Shown: in pieces, positions 15,820 to 25,692 of the stretch
Position numbering within the stretch: the stretch's first letter is position 1
How the letters are laid out: each line of letters starts with the position of its first letter
Origin: Deminuibacter soli
GTDB taxonomy: Bacteria > Bacteroidota > Bacteroidia > Chitinophagales > Chitinophagaceae
DNA length: 64,000 nucleotides
NCBI RefSeq assembly: GCF_003412455.1
Contig: NZ_QTJU01000001.1
Location: 124,001-188,000 of the forward strand
Direction: 5' to 3'
Notes under the pieces: model-generated
The model's database searches: none
The model's input: only the letters and a program-made list of their open reading frames with translations
What the model was told of the DNA's origin: nothing
Program-made: the position numbers and the translations under genes

Positions 15820-17001
15820 TTAAAGATTCACTGTTGCACCCAGCCAAGCCATCATGCCCATGCCGGTTTCAATGGCACGCTCATCAATATTAAAGCGCGG
15901 GGTGTGTACGTTGTGTACAATATCCTTTGCTTCGTTACGCACACCCAGTCGGTAAAAACAACCGGGAATAACCTGGGTATAATACCCAAAATCTTCTGCG
16001 CCCATGCGCATTTCGGTTTCCAGCACATTTTCCTGGCCCATATAGGCCTCTGCCTGTGCCCAGGCATTGGCAGTGAGCTGCGGGTCATTGTCAACCGTAG
16101 GATAGCCCACATCAATGTGCAGCTCCACTTCTGCACCCATGGCTTCTACCAGTCCAACGGTTTGCCTGCGGATGAGTTCGTGTGCCTTAAAACGCCACGC
16201 TTCATCCATGGCGCGGAAAGTACCCATGAGTTTAACCTCGCTGGGAATAACATTGGTGGTATGGCCACCCTGGAACGAGCAGATGGACAATACAGAAGGC
16301 ATCAGCGGGTTGTTGTTGCGGCTGATGATCTGCTGCAGGCTTACAATAAGCTGTGAGGCGATCAGGATGGTATCAGCCGTGAGATGCGGTGCTGCAGCAT
16401 GGCCACCCTTGCTGCGGATGGTAATATACAACTCGTCGGCACTGGCCATTACACGGCCTTTGCGGAAGCTGAGCCTGCCCACTTCCAGGCCGGGATGCAC
16501 ATGCAGCCCGATGATACCTGCAGGCCTGGGATTTTCGAGCACTCCCTCCTTAATCATATAACTGGCGCCGCCGGGATTGCGCTCTTCACCCGGCTGAAAA
16601 ATCAGCTTTACAGTACCCTCCCATTCCTGCTTCAGCTGCTGCAGAATGCGTGCAGCACCCAGCAGGCAGGTTGTGTGTACATCATGACCACAGGCATGCA
16701 TTACGCCCGGGTTGGTTGATTTGTAGGGCACATCATTTTCTTCGAGTATGGGCAGTGCATCCATATCGGCACGCAAGGCCATTACCCTGCTGCCGGGGTT
16801 GCGGCCTTCAATTAAACCCACCACACCGGTGGTGGCCTTTATTTCAAAAGGGATACCCCATTCGGTTAATTTCTGTTGTATATAAGCCGAGGTTTCAAAT
16901 TCCTGGTAACTCAGCTCAGGATGTGCGTGCAGGTGGTGCCTGATGGCAATCATGTCAGCGGCGTATTCCCTTGCACAGGACTGGATTTTTTCTTTTAGCA
17001 T
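15820..17001 (-). CDS. M20-family amidohydrolase (IAA-amino acid/hippurate hydrolase-like)
   Basis: 393 residues from the ATG at 17001 (MLKEKIQ), preferred over the ATG at 17061, which would overlap the upstream gene by 41 bp and prepend a Lys/Thr-rich stretch. Metal-ligand motifs of the M20D group are visible: HHLHAHPELSYQEF, HACGHDVHTTCLLG (with the Cys typical of the subfamily), FQPGEERNPGGASYM, GLHVHPGLEVG and MGAEDFGYY. The lid/dimer domain lies between. These enzymes cleave N-acylated amino acids; the exact substrate is not predictable. No signal peptide. Last gene of deoC-SPOR-M20, 19 bp after the SPOR gene. Confidence 0.92.
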   Translation of the reverse strand: MLKEKIQSCAREYAADMIAIRHHLHAHPELSYQEFETSAYIQQKLTEWGIPFEIKATTGVVGLIEGRNPGSRVMALRADMDALPILEENDVPYKSTNPGVMHACGHDVHTTCLLGAARILQQLKQEWEGTVKLIFQPGEERNPGGASYMIKEGVLENPRPAGIIGLHVHPGLEVGRLSFRKGRVMASADELYITIRSKGGHAAAPHLTADTILIASQLIVSLQQIISRNNNPLMPSVLSICSFQGGHTTNVIPSEVKLMGTFRAMDEAWRFKAHELIRRQTVGLVEAMGAEVELHIDVGYPTVDNDPQLTANAWAQAEAYMGQENVLETEMRMGAEDFGYYTQVIPGCFYRLGVRNEAKDIVHNVHTPRFNIDERAIETGMGMMAWLGATVNL

Positions 17002-17020
17002 ATCCACCAATTTTCTGGTC

Positions 17021-17449
17021 TTATTCTGTCGTTTCGTCTGTTTCTTCGGGGTTGTAGTCAATCACATCGTCTACTACATATACTCCCTGCGGATAATAAC
17101 GCAAAACGCTTGTTCTGAATTTTTCCGCTGCCTCTCTTTCTGCAAAATCCCCGATGCGTATTTTAAAATACGGCGACTGGTACAGTGCATATGTTTTTTG
17201 CCCGGGAAACTGTTGCAGCAGGCTGGCTTTTACTTTAAAAGCTTCGTCGCGGCTGCGTGTGCTGAGCACCTGCAGCCTAAAGCCCTTAAATTGCCCGTTG
17301 GCATTTAAATGACTGGCCAGCCTGTTCACTGCGGCCTGTTTGGCATTAAAAATATCCAGCCTGGGGTCTTTGGTTACCACAATGCTGTCCTGCGCGTTGG
17401 TGTATACAACAGCGATGAGCAGTATTCCAAGCATCAGTAATTGTTTCAT
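17021..17449 (-). CDS. Secreted SPOR-domain protein
   Basis: 142 residues from the ATG at 17449 (MKQLLMLG); an ATG two codons earlier (17455) is equally possible. A signal peptide of about 20 residues ends at TNAQ. The C-terminal part (about 60-130) fits the SPOR fold: FRLQVLSTRSRDEAFKVKASLLQQF, then YALYQSPYFKIRIGDFAERE, then EKFRTSVLRYYPQ. SPOR domains bind denuded glycan strands of septal peptidoglycan. The protein is exported, and a periplasmic peptidoglycan-binding role is likely. The acidic tail (DYNPEETDETTE) is unremarkable. It lies between deoC (29 bp) and the M20 gene (19 bp), with no obvious functional link to either. Confidence 0.85.
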   Translation of the reverse strand: MKQLLMLGILLIAVVYTNAQDSIVVTKDPRLDIFNAKQAAVNRLASHLNANGQFKGFRLQVLSTRSRDEAFKVKASLLQQFPGQKTYALYQSPYFKIRIGDFAEREAAEKFRTSVLRYYPQGVYVVDDVIDYNPEETDETTE

Positions 17450-17478
17450 ACACATATTGGTTGAAAGGTTTAAGGCTG

Positions 17479-18150
17479 TTAATAAAAACCCGCACCTGCG
17501 GCACTGCCGGTTACAATGGCCACGCTGGCACTGCAGCCCAGCCTGGTAGCACCTGCTTCAACCAGTTCGGCGGCAAATTCATAGGTTTTAATGCCACCCG
17601 AAGCTTTAATCTGTACATTGGCAGGCAGGTGCCGGCGCATTAACTGTACGGCATGTACTGAAGCGCCCTTTTCGGCATAACCGGTAGAGGTTTTCAAAAA
17701 ATCAACCCCGCCAACACCATACAGTTCGCAGCATTTAATGATTTCCTCATCGGTTAAAATGCCTGATTCGATAATTATTTTAACCACTTTTTCTTTGCTC
17801 CTGATCACCGGCAGCAGGTGGTTTATTTCGTTGGCCAGGTAAGCCCAGTCGTTATTTTTGAGCGCAATGAGATTAATGACAATATCCAGCTCATCGGCAC
17901 CATCTACCATTGCCAGCACGGTTTCGGCCAGTTTGGCTTCTACGGCCGAGTACCCGAAGGGAAAACCAATTACAGTGGCTACCTTTATACCACTGTTCTG
18001 CAGCAGCCCTGCAGCCATACGCACAAACGTGGGCGGCACGCAAACGGCAGCAAATTTATAGTGCCGGGCATCAGAACACACTTTTTCAATATCTGCTATT
18101 AGTGTGGTTGGTTTAAGGATGGTATGATCTATGTATTGATTTATTTGCAT
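17479..18150 (-). CDS. deoC: Deoxyribose-phosphate aldolase
   Basis: 223 residues, cytoplasmic, normal length for the short bacterial form. The Schiff-base lysine is in FLKTSTGY (Lys153), the second catalytic lysine in IKASGGIKTY (Lys182), and the acidic partner in ADELDIVIN. ATVIGFPFGY is also characteristic. It splits 2-deoxyribose-5-phosphate into glyceraldehyde-3-phosphate and acetaldehyde in deoxynucleoside breakdown. First gene of a three-gene unit; other deo genes are not nearby. Confidence 0.96.
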   Translation of the reverse strand: MQINQYIDHTILKPTTLIADIEKVCSDARHYKFAAVCVPPTFVRMAAGLLQNSGIKVATVIGFPFGYSAVEAKLAETVLAMVDGADELDIVINLIALKNNDWAYLANEINHLLPVIRSKEKVVKIIIESGILTDEEIIKCCELYGVGGVDFLKTSTGYAEKGASVHAVQLMRRHLPANVQIKASGGIKTYEFAAELVEAGATRLGCSASVAIVTGSAAGAGFY

Positions 18151-18258
18151 GGCAAACAGTTGAATGCGCTAATTTGGTATACATTTTTCTAAAAAAACAA
18201 AGTTACCAAAACAATCTGTCCGGCTTTTTACGTTTATTAAATATATAATCCTACTGGT

Positions 18259-19668
18259 ATGAAAAGAATGCACCTGATGCTTGGAGCTGCGCTGCTGTTT
18301 GGAGGTTTGCTATTCAGCAGTTGCCAGAAATCGATTAGTAATGAAAACCCGCCCGCTCCTACCGACAGTACCGGCAACCAGGCCGGCCAATACCCGGTAG
18401 TTGATACTGCCCTCGCCTATACCCTTGATGTGTATTACTGGTACAAACAAATACCTTCCACCTTTACCGATGCAGGTATTACCGCCCCCGATTCGCTGAT
18501 GCTTGCCATCAGGCCGTACAGCATGGTAAGCGGTTACCCCAACCCGGTTGACAGGTACAGCTTTGGCATTAAACAGGCTTCGTTTGACAATACCAGCTCT
18601 GGCGTGGCGCAGGATTTCGGGCTGTATGCCCGCTACCTGGGCGGCACCAACCAGCTGTACGTGATGTATGTGGAAAGAGAAGCGCCGGCAGGTGTACAGG
18701 GTATACAGCGCGGCTGGCAAATACTTAAGGTTAACGGTATTGGCACCACGGATACCAGCTCGAGCAATATCAATTTCCTGGTAGATGCCATTTACAACAG
18801 CAGCACCAGCAGTTTTACCTTCCAGAAACCGGATGGCAGTACGGTGGATATTACCCTCAGCGTAGGCACCTACAATGCCCATTCCGTACTGGCCGATACG
18901 GTACTGACCACTACCCAGGGCAATGTGGGTTATATGGCCTTTAATTCCTTCCTGGGCGATTCGCTGGATATTGACAACAACTTTAAACGCATTTTCAGCA
19001 ATTTTGAAGCGAACGATGTGCAGAATGTGGTGATTGACCTGCGCTACAATGGCGGCGGTTACGTGTACAATGCAGAAAAGCTGTGTAATTACCTGGCTCC
19101 TGCCTCCGCTAACGGCCAAACCATGTTTACGGAAGAATTCAACGACAAACACAGTGACTGGAATGAAACTTCCAAGTTTAACAAAATAGGAAATCTTAAC
19201 CTCAGCAGCATTTTCTTTATCGTCTCAGACGAAACGGCTTCGGCCAGCGAGTTGGTAATAAATAACCTCAAACCGTTTTTAAGCGAGAAACTGGTTGGTC
19301 CGGCCACGCATACGTATGGCAAACCAGTTGGCTTTTTCAACATCCCGGTGGGCGACTGGTATATTTTCCCTGTATCGTTCCGCAGCATCAACAATGCGGG
19401 TACCAGTGATTATTACGGCGGCTTTACCATTGACAAACCGGCCACAGACGGTGTAAACCGCAACTGGGGCGACCCTACGGAAAACTGCCTGGCCTATGCG
19501 CTGAAATACATTACTACCGGTGGTTTCAGGGAAAGCGGCACTGCGGCATTCCGTACCCCTTCTGCAAAGGTAAAAAGCACGTACAGGGCCGGTTTTAACG
19601 GTGCTATCGACAACAGGCATATCAGGCCGGCACTGAACCTGAAAAACCTGCGTAGTACTAAGAAATGA
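18259..19668 (+). CDS. S41-family peptidase lipoprotein
   Basis: 469 residues. A lipoprotein signal (GGLLFSSC, Cys near 22) predicts membrane anchoring, followed by a Pro/Thr/Asp-rich linker. A PDZ-like region is at about 125-200 (QRGWQILKVNGIGTTD) and the S41 core at about 210-420: MAFNSFL, then VIDLRYNGGGYVYNAEKL. The catalytic Ser lies near 328 in SDETASASEL and the probable Lys near 355 in TYGKPVG. The family (C-terminal processing peptidase group) cleaves proteins in the envelope; Bacteroidota carry many such lipoproteins without known substrate. Monocistronic, with a terminator downstream. Confidence 0.9.
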   Translation: MKRMHLMLGAALLFGGLLFSSCQKSISNENPPAPTDSTGNQAGQYPVVDTALAYTLDVYYWYKQIPSTFTDAGITAPDSLMLAIRPYSMVSGYPNPVDRYSFGIKQASFDNTSSGVAQDFGLYARYLGGTNQLYVMYVEREAPAGVQGIQRGWQILKVNGIGTTDTSSSNINFLVDAIYNSSTSSFTFQKPDGSTVDITLSVGTYNAHSVLADTVLTTTQGNVGYMAFNSFLGDSLDIDNNFKRIFSNFEANDVQNVVIDLRYNGGGYVYNAEKLCNYLAPASANGQTMFTEEFNDKHSDWNETSKFNKIGNLNLSSIFFIVSDETASASELVINNLKPFLSEKLVGPATHTYGKPVGFFNIPVGDWYIFPVSFRSINNAGTSDYYGGFTIDKPATDGVNRNWGDPTENCLAYALKYITTGGFRESGTAAFRTPSAKVKSTYRAGFNGAIDNRHIRPALNLKNLRSTKK

Positions 19669-19688
19669 TGGGTTGATGGTTGAGGAGC

Positions 19689-19706
19689 CGTTAACTAAAC
19701 GACATT
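19689..19706. repeat. Dispersed intergenic motif CCGTTAACTAAACGACAT
   Basis: Identical to 46224-46241, and its 14-bp core occurs inverted at 46147-46160. All copies are non-coding and sit close downstream of a gene end. Confidence 0.65.
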
Positions 19707-19740
19707 AACCGGCGATTCACGATTGATGCTTACGGGCAAT

Positions 19741-19770
19741 AAAAAAGGTGGTTTTGCAACCACCTTTTTT
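19741..19770. terminator. Bidirectional terminator between S41 gene and secA
   Basis: AAAAAAGGTGGTT and AACCACCTTTTTT around a 4-nt loop; convergent genes. Confidence 0.9.
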
Positions 19771-19779
19771 ATTTATGCT

Positions 19780-22700
19780 TTACAGATCTTTTCCGTGACA
19801 CTGTTTGTATTTTTTACCACTTCCGCACGGGCAGGGATCATTGCGGCCTATTTTGGGGCCAACTTTAATGGGTTCCTGTTTTACATGCTCTTCAGAAGGA
19901 TCGTAATAGGCCGCATCGGTACCGGCTGCGTGGTTGGCGCCGTTGTTCTGCACCTGCTCCTTGTTGGTTTGCATGTGACGCATTTCGTTGCGCTGCTGCT
20001 GTTCTATTTCACGCAGCACACGGGCCTGGTCTGCAGCCGGCGGAGCCGCCTGTTTGGCCTGTGGTGCTTCAATATGTGTGAGGAAACCAACGATGTCTTT
20101 GTTAATCGCACCATCCATTTGTTTAAACAGCATGTACGCTTCCTGCTTATAAATTACCAGCGGGTCTTTCTGTTCGTAATGGGCTGTTTGCACGCTTTGT
20201 TTCAGATCGTCCATTGAGCGCAGGTGTTCTTTCCATGCGTCATCAATTAAATCGAGTGTTACAGTGCGTTCCAGTGCCTGGGTTAATTCCACGCCTTCAG
20301 ATGCCACGTTTTTATCGAGGTCAACTTCCACGTGAATACCGGAGTTTCCGCTGCGGAAAGGCACGGGTATTTTAATTTTCCTGCGGCCGTCCGGAGCGCC
20401 TTCGTTGCGCTGTATTTCCTGGAATACGGGCAGGGTTTGTTTAATGATATGTGCCTTGCTCTGCTGGTAACCGGCAAATGCTTCTTCGTACAGTTTATTG
20501 GTCAGTTCCTGCACATTGCCCTTGCTGAACTGTTCCTGCGTAATAGCAGTTACTGCACCAAAAATATGGTATACCTGTGCTTTAAATTCTTCGTAATCGT
20601 TGTTTTCGCGCAGGCTGCTTACCAGGCTGTCGGCCACATCGTAAAACGCGTTGTCGATATCCAGTGAAAGCCTGTCGCCGAACAGGGCGTGATTGCGTTT
20701 GGTATAAATTACCGTACGCTGCTTGTTCATCACGTCATCATATTCCAGCAAACGCTTACGAATGCCAAAGTTATTTTCTTCTACTTTCTTCTGCGCACGT
20801 TCAATGCTCTTGGTAATCATGCTGTGCTGAATTACCTCGCCTTCTTTATAACCGGCAAAGTCCATCACCTTGGCAATACGTTCGCTGCCGAACATACGCA
20901 TCAGGTCATCTTCGAGCGATACATAGAACTGTGAAGAACCGGGATCACCCTGGCGACCGGCACGGCCACGCAACTGCCTGTCTACACGGCGTGATTCATG
21001 GCGTTCAGTACCCAGGATAGCTAAACCACCTGCTTCTTTTACACCGGGCCCCAGTTTAATATCGGTACCACGGCCGGCCATGTTGGTAGCAATGGTTACC
21101 GCGCCGGTTAAACCGGCACTGGCCACTACTTCGGCCTCACGGGCGTGTTGTTTGGCGTTTAATACATTGTGCGGAATGCTTTTCTGGCGCAGCATACGGC
21201 TAATGAGCTCACTCACTTCAACCGAAGTGGTACCCACCAGTACCGGGCGGCCTGCATTGCGCAGTTCTTCAATTTTATCAATTACAGCACCGTATTTCTC
21301 ACGTTTGGTTTTGTACACCAGGTCCTGCTCGTCTTTACGCGTAATAGGAATATTGGTAGGTATGGTAACCACGTCGAGTTTATAGATATCCCACAACTCA
21401 GCTGCTTCTGTTTCGGCAGTACCGGTCATACCAGCCAGTTTGTGGTACATACGGAAGTAGTTCTGCAGCGTAACAGTTGCATAGGTTTGAGAAGCGGCTT
21501 CAATGTGTACGTTTTCTTTTGCTTCAATGGCCTGGTGCAAACCGTCGGAGTAGCGGCGGCCATCAAGAATACGGCCTGTTTGCTCATCCACGATTTTCAC
21601 TTTGCCATCCATCACCACATACTCATCGTCCCTGTTAAAAAGCGTGTATGCTTTCAGCAACTGCTGCATGGTATGAATACGGTCGGTTTTCGCGTTGTAT
21701 TCATTGCGCAGTGTTTCTTTCTGCTCAATTTTTTCTTCGGCAGTAAGTGCCTTGTTATTATCGATAGCAGCAAGTTCAACGCCGATATCGGGTATAATAA
21801 AAAAGTTGGGATCTTCACCGGCGCGGGTAATGGTATGAATGCCCTTGTCCGTAAGTTCTACTGAATTGCTTTTTTCATCAATATAGAAATACAGCTCTTC
21901 ATCTACCTTGTGCATTTCGCGCTGCTGATCGGCGAGGTAATGGTTCTCGGCTTTCTGCATTTTAACGCGGATACCGGGTTCACTCAGGTATTTGATGGTA
22001 GCGCTGTTTTTGGGCAAACCGCGGTGTGCACGGTACAGGGCCAAACCACCATCTTTCGGATCGTCGTTGCCTGCAGCAATTTTTGTTTTTGCCTCGTTCA
22101 GGTATTGGTTTACTGCCTGGCGCTGCAGCTTAATCAGCTCTTCGATACGTGGTTTCAGGTCAAAGAACTGCTGGCTGTTATCGCTGTGGCCAACCGGACC
22201 AGAGATGATCAATGGCGTACGCGCGTCGTCAATCAACACGCTATCCACTTCATCCACCATGGCGTAGTGGTGTTTGCGCTGTACCATCTGGCTTGGGCGG
22301 TGCACCATGTTATCGCGCAGGTAATCGAAACCAAATTCGTTGTTGGTGCCGTAAGTAATATCAGCGAGATAGGCCTTGCGGCGCTGGGGAGAGTTGGGTT
22401 CGTGTTTGTCGATACAATCAACGGTTAAACCCAGCCATTCAAACACCGGTCCGTTCCATTCGGCGTCACGGCGTGCGAGGTAATCATTCACCGTAACAAT
22501 GTGTACCCCTTCACCTGCGAGGGCGTTGAGGTAGGCAGGCAGGGTACTTACCAGTGTTTTACCTTCACCGGTAGCCATTTCGGAAATTTTACCCTGGTGC
22601 AGTACGGTACCGCCTATCAGCTGCACATCGTAGTGTACCATGTTCCAGGTTACGTCGATGCCTGCGGCAGTCCAGCGGTTTTTATAAAGCGCCTTGTCAC

Positions 22701-23154
22701 CATCGATAGAGATGTAATGTTTTTTGCTAACACTTAATTCTTTATCGAGCTCGGTGGCGGTAGCGGCTACAATTTCATTGTCTTTAAAGCGGCGCGCAGT
22801 TTCCTTTACTACGGCAAACGCTTCGGGCAGCAGTTGCTGCAGTATTTCTTCAATTTTGGCGTCGCGGTCTTTCTTCAGCTTATCCACCTCGTTGTAGAGG
22901 GCGTCTTTAGCCTGCAGATCGGTCTCACTCATATCGGCAGCTTCCTGTTGTTTGGCTGCAATTTCTGCATCAATGGGCTGCAGGTGCTGGCTGATACGCT
23001 GTTTGAACTCCGTGGTTTTACCACGCAGCTCATCGTTCGTGAGCGACTGGTACTTTTGAAAGTATTCGTTGATTTGGCCTACAAGTGGTTCAATCTGTTT
23101 TACGTCCTTTTCAGATTTGTTGCCACCCAGTAGTTTGCTTAAAAAACCTAACAT
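19780..23154 (-). CDS. secA: Preprotein translocase ATPase SecA
   Basis: 1124 residues, clearly longer than the roughly 900 of E. coli SecA, as usual in Bacteroidota because of insertions in the nucleotide-binding and preprotein regions. Visible motifs: [20 protein letters not shown] (Walker A), [16 protein letters not shown] (DEAD-type Walker B), [44 protein letters not shown] and [15 protein letters not shown]. The last residues, [16 protein letters not shown], are the zinc-binding SEC-C motif that contacts SecB or ribosomes. It drives protein export through SecYEG. Its leader is about 145 nt if the -7 box at 23305-23312 is used. Confidence 0.98.
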   Translation of the reverse strand: MLGFLSKLLGGNKSEKDVKQIEPLVGQINEYFQKYQSLTNDELRGKTTEFKQRISQHLQPIDAEIAAKQQEAADMSETDLQAKDALYNEVDKLKKDRDAKIEEILQQLLPEAFAVVKETARRFKDNEIVAATATELDKELSVSKKHYISIDGDKALYKNRWTAAGIDVTWNMVHYDVQLIGGTVLHQGKISEMATGEGKTLVSTLPAYLNALAGEGVHIVTVNDYLARRDAEWNGPVFEWLGLTVDCIDKHEPNSPQRRKAYLADITYGTNNEFGFDYLRDNMVHRPSQMVQRKHHYAMVDEVDSVLIDDARTPLIISGPVGHSDNSQQFFDLKPRIEELIKLQRQAVNQYLNEAKTKIAAGNDDPKDGGLALYRAHRGLPKNSATIKYLSEPGIRVKMQKAENHYLADQQREMHKVDEELYFYIDEKSNSVELTDKGIHTITRAGEDPNFFIIPDIGVELAAIDNNKALTAEEKIEQKETLRNEYNAKTDRIHTMQQLLKAYTLFNRDDEYVVMDGKVKIVDEQTGRILDGRRYSDGLHQAIEAKENVHIEAASQTYATVTLQNYFRMYHKLAGMTGTAETEAAELWDIYKLDVVTIPTNIPITRKDEQDLVYKTKREKYGAVIDKIEELRNAGRPVLVGTTSVEVSELISRMLRQKSIPHNVLNAKQHAREAEVVASAGLTGAVTIATNMAGRGTDIKLGPGVKEAGGLAILGTERHESRRVDRQLRGRAGRQGDPGSSQFYVSLEDDLMRMFGSERIAKVMDFAGYKEGEVIQHSMITKSIERAQKKVEENNFGIRKRLLEYDDVMNKQRTVIYTKRNHALFGDRLSLDIDNAFYDVADSLVSSLRENNDYEEFKAQVYHIFGAVTAITQEQFSKGNVQELTNKLYEEAFAGYQQSKAHIIKQTLPVFQEIQRNEGAPDGRRKIKIPVPFRSGNSGIHVEVDLDKNVASEGVELTQALERTVTLDLIDDAWKEHLRSMDDLKQSVQTAHYEQKDPLVIYKQEAYMLFKQMDGAINKDIVGFLTHIEAPQAKQAAPPAADQARVLREIEQQQRNEMRHMQTNKEQVQNNGANHAAGTDAAYYDPSEEHVKQEPIKVGPKIGRNDPCPCGSGKKYKQCHGKDL

Positions 23155-23583
23155 AAATAATGTTTTCTATTACCTGCAGGGTTTGTGCAACACCGGCAGG
23201 CATTTTTAATTGGTTATGTATTATTACAAACAGGATGTTTACGTCAAAAACAATGCAACCTGTTTCCCTTAGCCATAATGGCAGCATTTTAGTTGAGCGA
23301 ACGTCAAAGGTAAAGAATTTGCAGGGTGAAGACGTTAACTTTCGGTAATTGTTGCAGTATAGGTGAAATGATACAGACACATTAACATTTTCACTATTTA
23401 TTTTATCAAAGGATATATTGCTGCAGTGTTTGAGCCTGTAATACAGGCATTTTGGCGGCTGCAGGCAGCTGAAAGTATTTTTCATTGTTAAAACTGGAAA
23501 TACGGCGTCTTTCTGCTACTTTTGCAGCCAATTTTACGTTTTACCCGTTTGGGAAGCGAATAAAACATAAACGACAACAAACA
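23155..23583. other. 429-bp divergent region between secA and atpG, with promoters
   Basis: No coding frame is supported; the longer frame starting at 23485 is atpG read from too early an in-frame codon. Promoter candidates are TACCTTTG on the minus strand (23305-23312) for secA and TACTTTTG on the plus strand (23517-23524) for atpG, which both match TAnnTTTG. A 7-bp palindrome, GCCTGTA-A-TACAGGC, lies at 23434-23448, about 70 bp before the atpG box. The secA leader contains a weak stem (CCTGC/GCAGG near 23175-23196). Confidence 0.55.
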
Positions 23584-24465
23584 ATGGCTGGTCAGTTAAA
23601 AGAGGTTCGTAACCGTATCAAATCCATTCAGAGCACACAGCAGATTACCAAAGCGATGAAGATGGTAAGTGCTGCCAAATTGCGCCGTGCGCAGGATGCT
23701 ATCGTGCAGATGAGGCCTTATGCCCAGAAACTGCAGGAAATGCTGAGCAATATTGTGAGCAATGTGGAAGGCGATTTGAACATTAAACTTGCCGAAACAC
23801 GCCCTGTTGAAAAAGTGCTGTTTATTGTTATTACCAGCGACCGCGGTTTGGCCGGCGCCTATAACTCCAACGTAATTAAAACCGTAAAAGCGGCTATTGC
23901 CAGCGAATACAATACCCAGTTTGCCAAAGGCAATGTGACCATCTGGAACATTGGTAAAAAAGGCTGGGAAAGCATGACCAAAAGCGGCTACAAAACCGAA
24001 GACACTTATAAAGATATTTTTCTTGACCTGAAGTTCGAAAAAGTTCAGGCTGCTGCACAGGCTGCCATGAAAGGCTTTGAGAACAACCAGTTCGACGCGG
24101 TATATATTGTATACAGCGAATTTAAAAACGCCGCTACACAGCAATTCAAAGCAGAGCAGTTTTTACCCATCCCCAAAGTAGCCAAAGTTGAAGGCGCTAA
24201 AAAAGCGGACTTTATTTTTGAGCCCGAAAAGGAAACGCTCATTGCCGAGCTGATGCCCAAAATTCTGAACACACAACTCTATAAAGCCGTTCTGGATGCC
24301 AACGCCAGCGAACATGGTGCACGTATGACTGCCATGGATAAAGCCAGCGAAAACGCCAACGAACTGCTGAAAGCGCTGAAAATTTCTTACAACCGCGCCC
24401 GCCAGGCGGCCATTACCACCGAGCTTACCGAAATCGTAAGCGGTGCGGCTGCTTTGCAGGGGTAG
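23584..24465 (+). CDS. atpG: F1Fo ATP synthase gamma subunit
   Basis: 294 residues from the ATG at 23584 (MAGQLKEVRNRIKSIQ), the family N-terminus; an earlier in-frame codon at 23485 adds 33 unrelated residues. The N-terminal helix QQITKAMKMVSAAKLRRAQ and the C-terminal helix NRARQAAITTELTEIVSGAAAL form the coiled-coil shaft. The middle has VLFIVITSDRGLAGAYN. It rotates within the alpha3beta3 head and couples proton flow to ATP synthesis. It stands alone here: no atpA precedes it, although gamma normally follows alpha. Confidence 0.97.
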   Translation: MAGQLKEVRNRIKSIQSTQQITKAMKMVSAAKLRRAQDAIVQMRPYAQKLQEMLSNIVSNVEGDLNIKLAETRPVEKVLFIVITSDRGLAGAYNSNVIKTVKAAIASEYNTQFAKGNVTIWNIGKKGWESMTKSGYKTEDTYKDIFLDLKFEKVQAAAQAAMKGFENNQFDAVYIVYSEFKNAATQQFKAEQFLPIPKVAKVEGAKKADFIFEPEKETLIAELMPKILNTQLYKAVLDANASEHGARMTAMDKASENANELLKALKISYNRARQAAITTELTEIVSGAAALQG

Positions 24466-24469
24466 GTTC

Positions 24470-24656
24470 AATTTGAAAATTTGAAAGTGTGGTAATTTGA
24501 AAATGGAGAGAAAGAATTAATGTAGTAATTTGAAAGGCTGATTGGGAGATGAAACACCGTTAAGCGGCAGGGACGTATCAGTTGCTCAAATGCTCAAATT
24601 TTCGGATTGCCCGGTTTTCATTTTCAAACTTTCAAATTCACAAATTTTCAAATTAC
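24470..24656. repeat. TTTGAAAA/TTTCAAAT low-complexity inverted stretch
   Basis: Words such as AATTTGAAAATTTGAAAG near 24470-24488 recur inverted as CTTTCAAATTCACAAATTTTC near 24627-24650, just before scpB. The earlier start at 24582 would translate this filler, so the scpB start was set at 24660. Confidence 0.6.
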
Positions 24657-24659
24657 CGT

Positions 24660-25658
24660 ATGGAATTATCCGAAATCATCCCGCACATTGAAGTGCTGAT
24701 TTTTGCGAGTGAAAAGCCGTTAACCAATCTTGATATTGTTGAGCTCATCAACAATACGTTTGGATTTATGGAAGAACGCATTACGCTTGATCAGGTAGAA
24801 TCGTGTATGGAGGGTATCAGGGAAAAATACCAGTCAGAGTTTTACCCGTTTGAAGTGCGTGAAAGTGGCGGCGGATGGCAGTTTTTAACCAAACGCGATT
24901 ACCACAAAACCATTGCCCAGCTTAACGGCGACAAATTTTTGAAACGGTTGTCCAACGCTGCGCTTGAAACACTGGCCATTATTGCCTACAAAGCGCCGAT
25001 CACCAAGGGCGAAATAGAATCTATACGCGGCGTGAACAGTGATTACAGCATCCAGAAACTGCTGGAAAAAGAACTGATTATTATCACCGGCCGCAGCGAA
25101 AACCTGCCCGGCAAACCGCTGGTATACGCTACTTCCAAATCGTTTATGGATTATTTTGGTCTCAATTCTGTGGCCGACCTGCCCAAGATTAAAGAGGTAC
25201 TCGCCGATATTATGATTGAACCAACCCAGGTATCCGGCGTTACCGAAACAGGAAAACCGGAAGAAGAAAAAGCACCGCTCGCTGTTGACAGCAACGGCGA
25301 CCTGATAGCGCATGATGCTGCCATTGCTGAAGCAGCTGCTGAAACAAACAGCGAAGAAACTGCAGCAGCACAGGACGAACCCGATGCTGCGCAGGATGTG
25401 CAAGATGCCGCGCTTGATGCAGCTGCTGCCACAGCAGCATACAACCTGATTACTGAAGAACAGGAATCGGGTGACCAGGACGAGATAGATGCGGCCCTCG
25501 ATGCAGCTGCTGCTACCGAAGCATACGACCAGCTTGCTGAAGAAGCTGAAGAAACAGCTTTCACCAGCGAGGAGGAAGATATACCTTCGAAGCAGGACGA
25601 GGATGAAACGCCTTTTGCCGATGATGAAGCAGCCGACGAAAAGCCTGCTGAAGAATAG
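24660..25658 (+). CDS. scpB: Segregation/condensation protein ScpB with a long acidic tail
   Basis: 332 residues from ATG 24660 (MELSEIIPHIEVLIFASEKPL), the usual ScpB opening. Residues 1-185 form the two winged-helix domains: FYPFEVRESGGGWQFLTKRD, LSNAALETLAIIAYKAPITK and IESIRGVNSDYSIQKLLEK. It acts with SMC and ScpA in chromosome compaction. Residues about 190-332 are an extra tail rich in Ala, Glu, Asp and Gln, with an internal duplication (DAALDAAAATAAYN and DAALDAAAATEAYD, 28 residues apart). Standard ScpB proteins are about 180-250 residues, so the tail is the odd part. The next gene, lysA, starts 34 bp downstream. Confidence 0.95.
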   Translation: MELSEIIPHIEVLIFASEKPLTNLDIVELINNTFGFMEERITLDQVESCMEGIREKYQSEFYPFEVRESGGGWQFLTKRDYHKTIAQLNGDKFLKRLSNAALETLAIIAYKAPITKGEIESIRGVNSDYSIQKLLEKELIIITGRSENLPGKPLVYATSKSFMDYFGLNSVADLPKIKEVLADIMIEPTQVSGVTETGKPEEEKAPLAVDSNGDLIAHDAAIAEAAAETNSEETAAAQDEPDAAQDVQDAALDAAAATAAYNLITEEQESGDQDEIDAALDAAAATEAYDQLAEEAEETAFTSEEEDIPSKQDEDETPFADDEAADEKPAEE

Positions 25659-25692
25659 CATATTTAATTGACCATTTCTCTTTCCCCCTTAT

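Noticed and set aside
18310-19152. 280-codon open frame on the minus strand
   Set aside because: Lies inside the S41 lipoprotein gene, which has a full motif set; the antisense frame has none.
23434-23448. Palindrome GCCTGTA-A-TACAGGC as a regulator site for atpG
   Set aside because: Only 7-bp arms and no second copy or regulator nearby; recorded only in the gap description.
24885-25661. 258-codon open frame opposite scpB
   Set aside because: Antisense shadow of the Ala/Glu-rich tail; product is Cys/Phe-rich nonsense.
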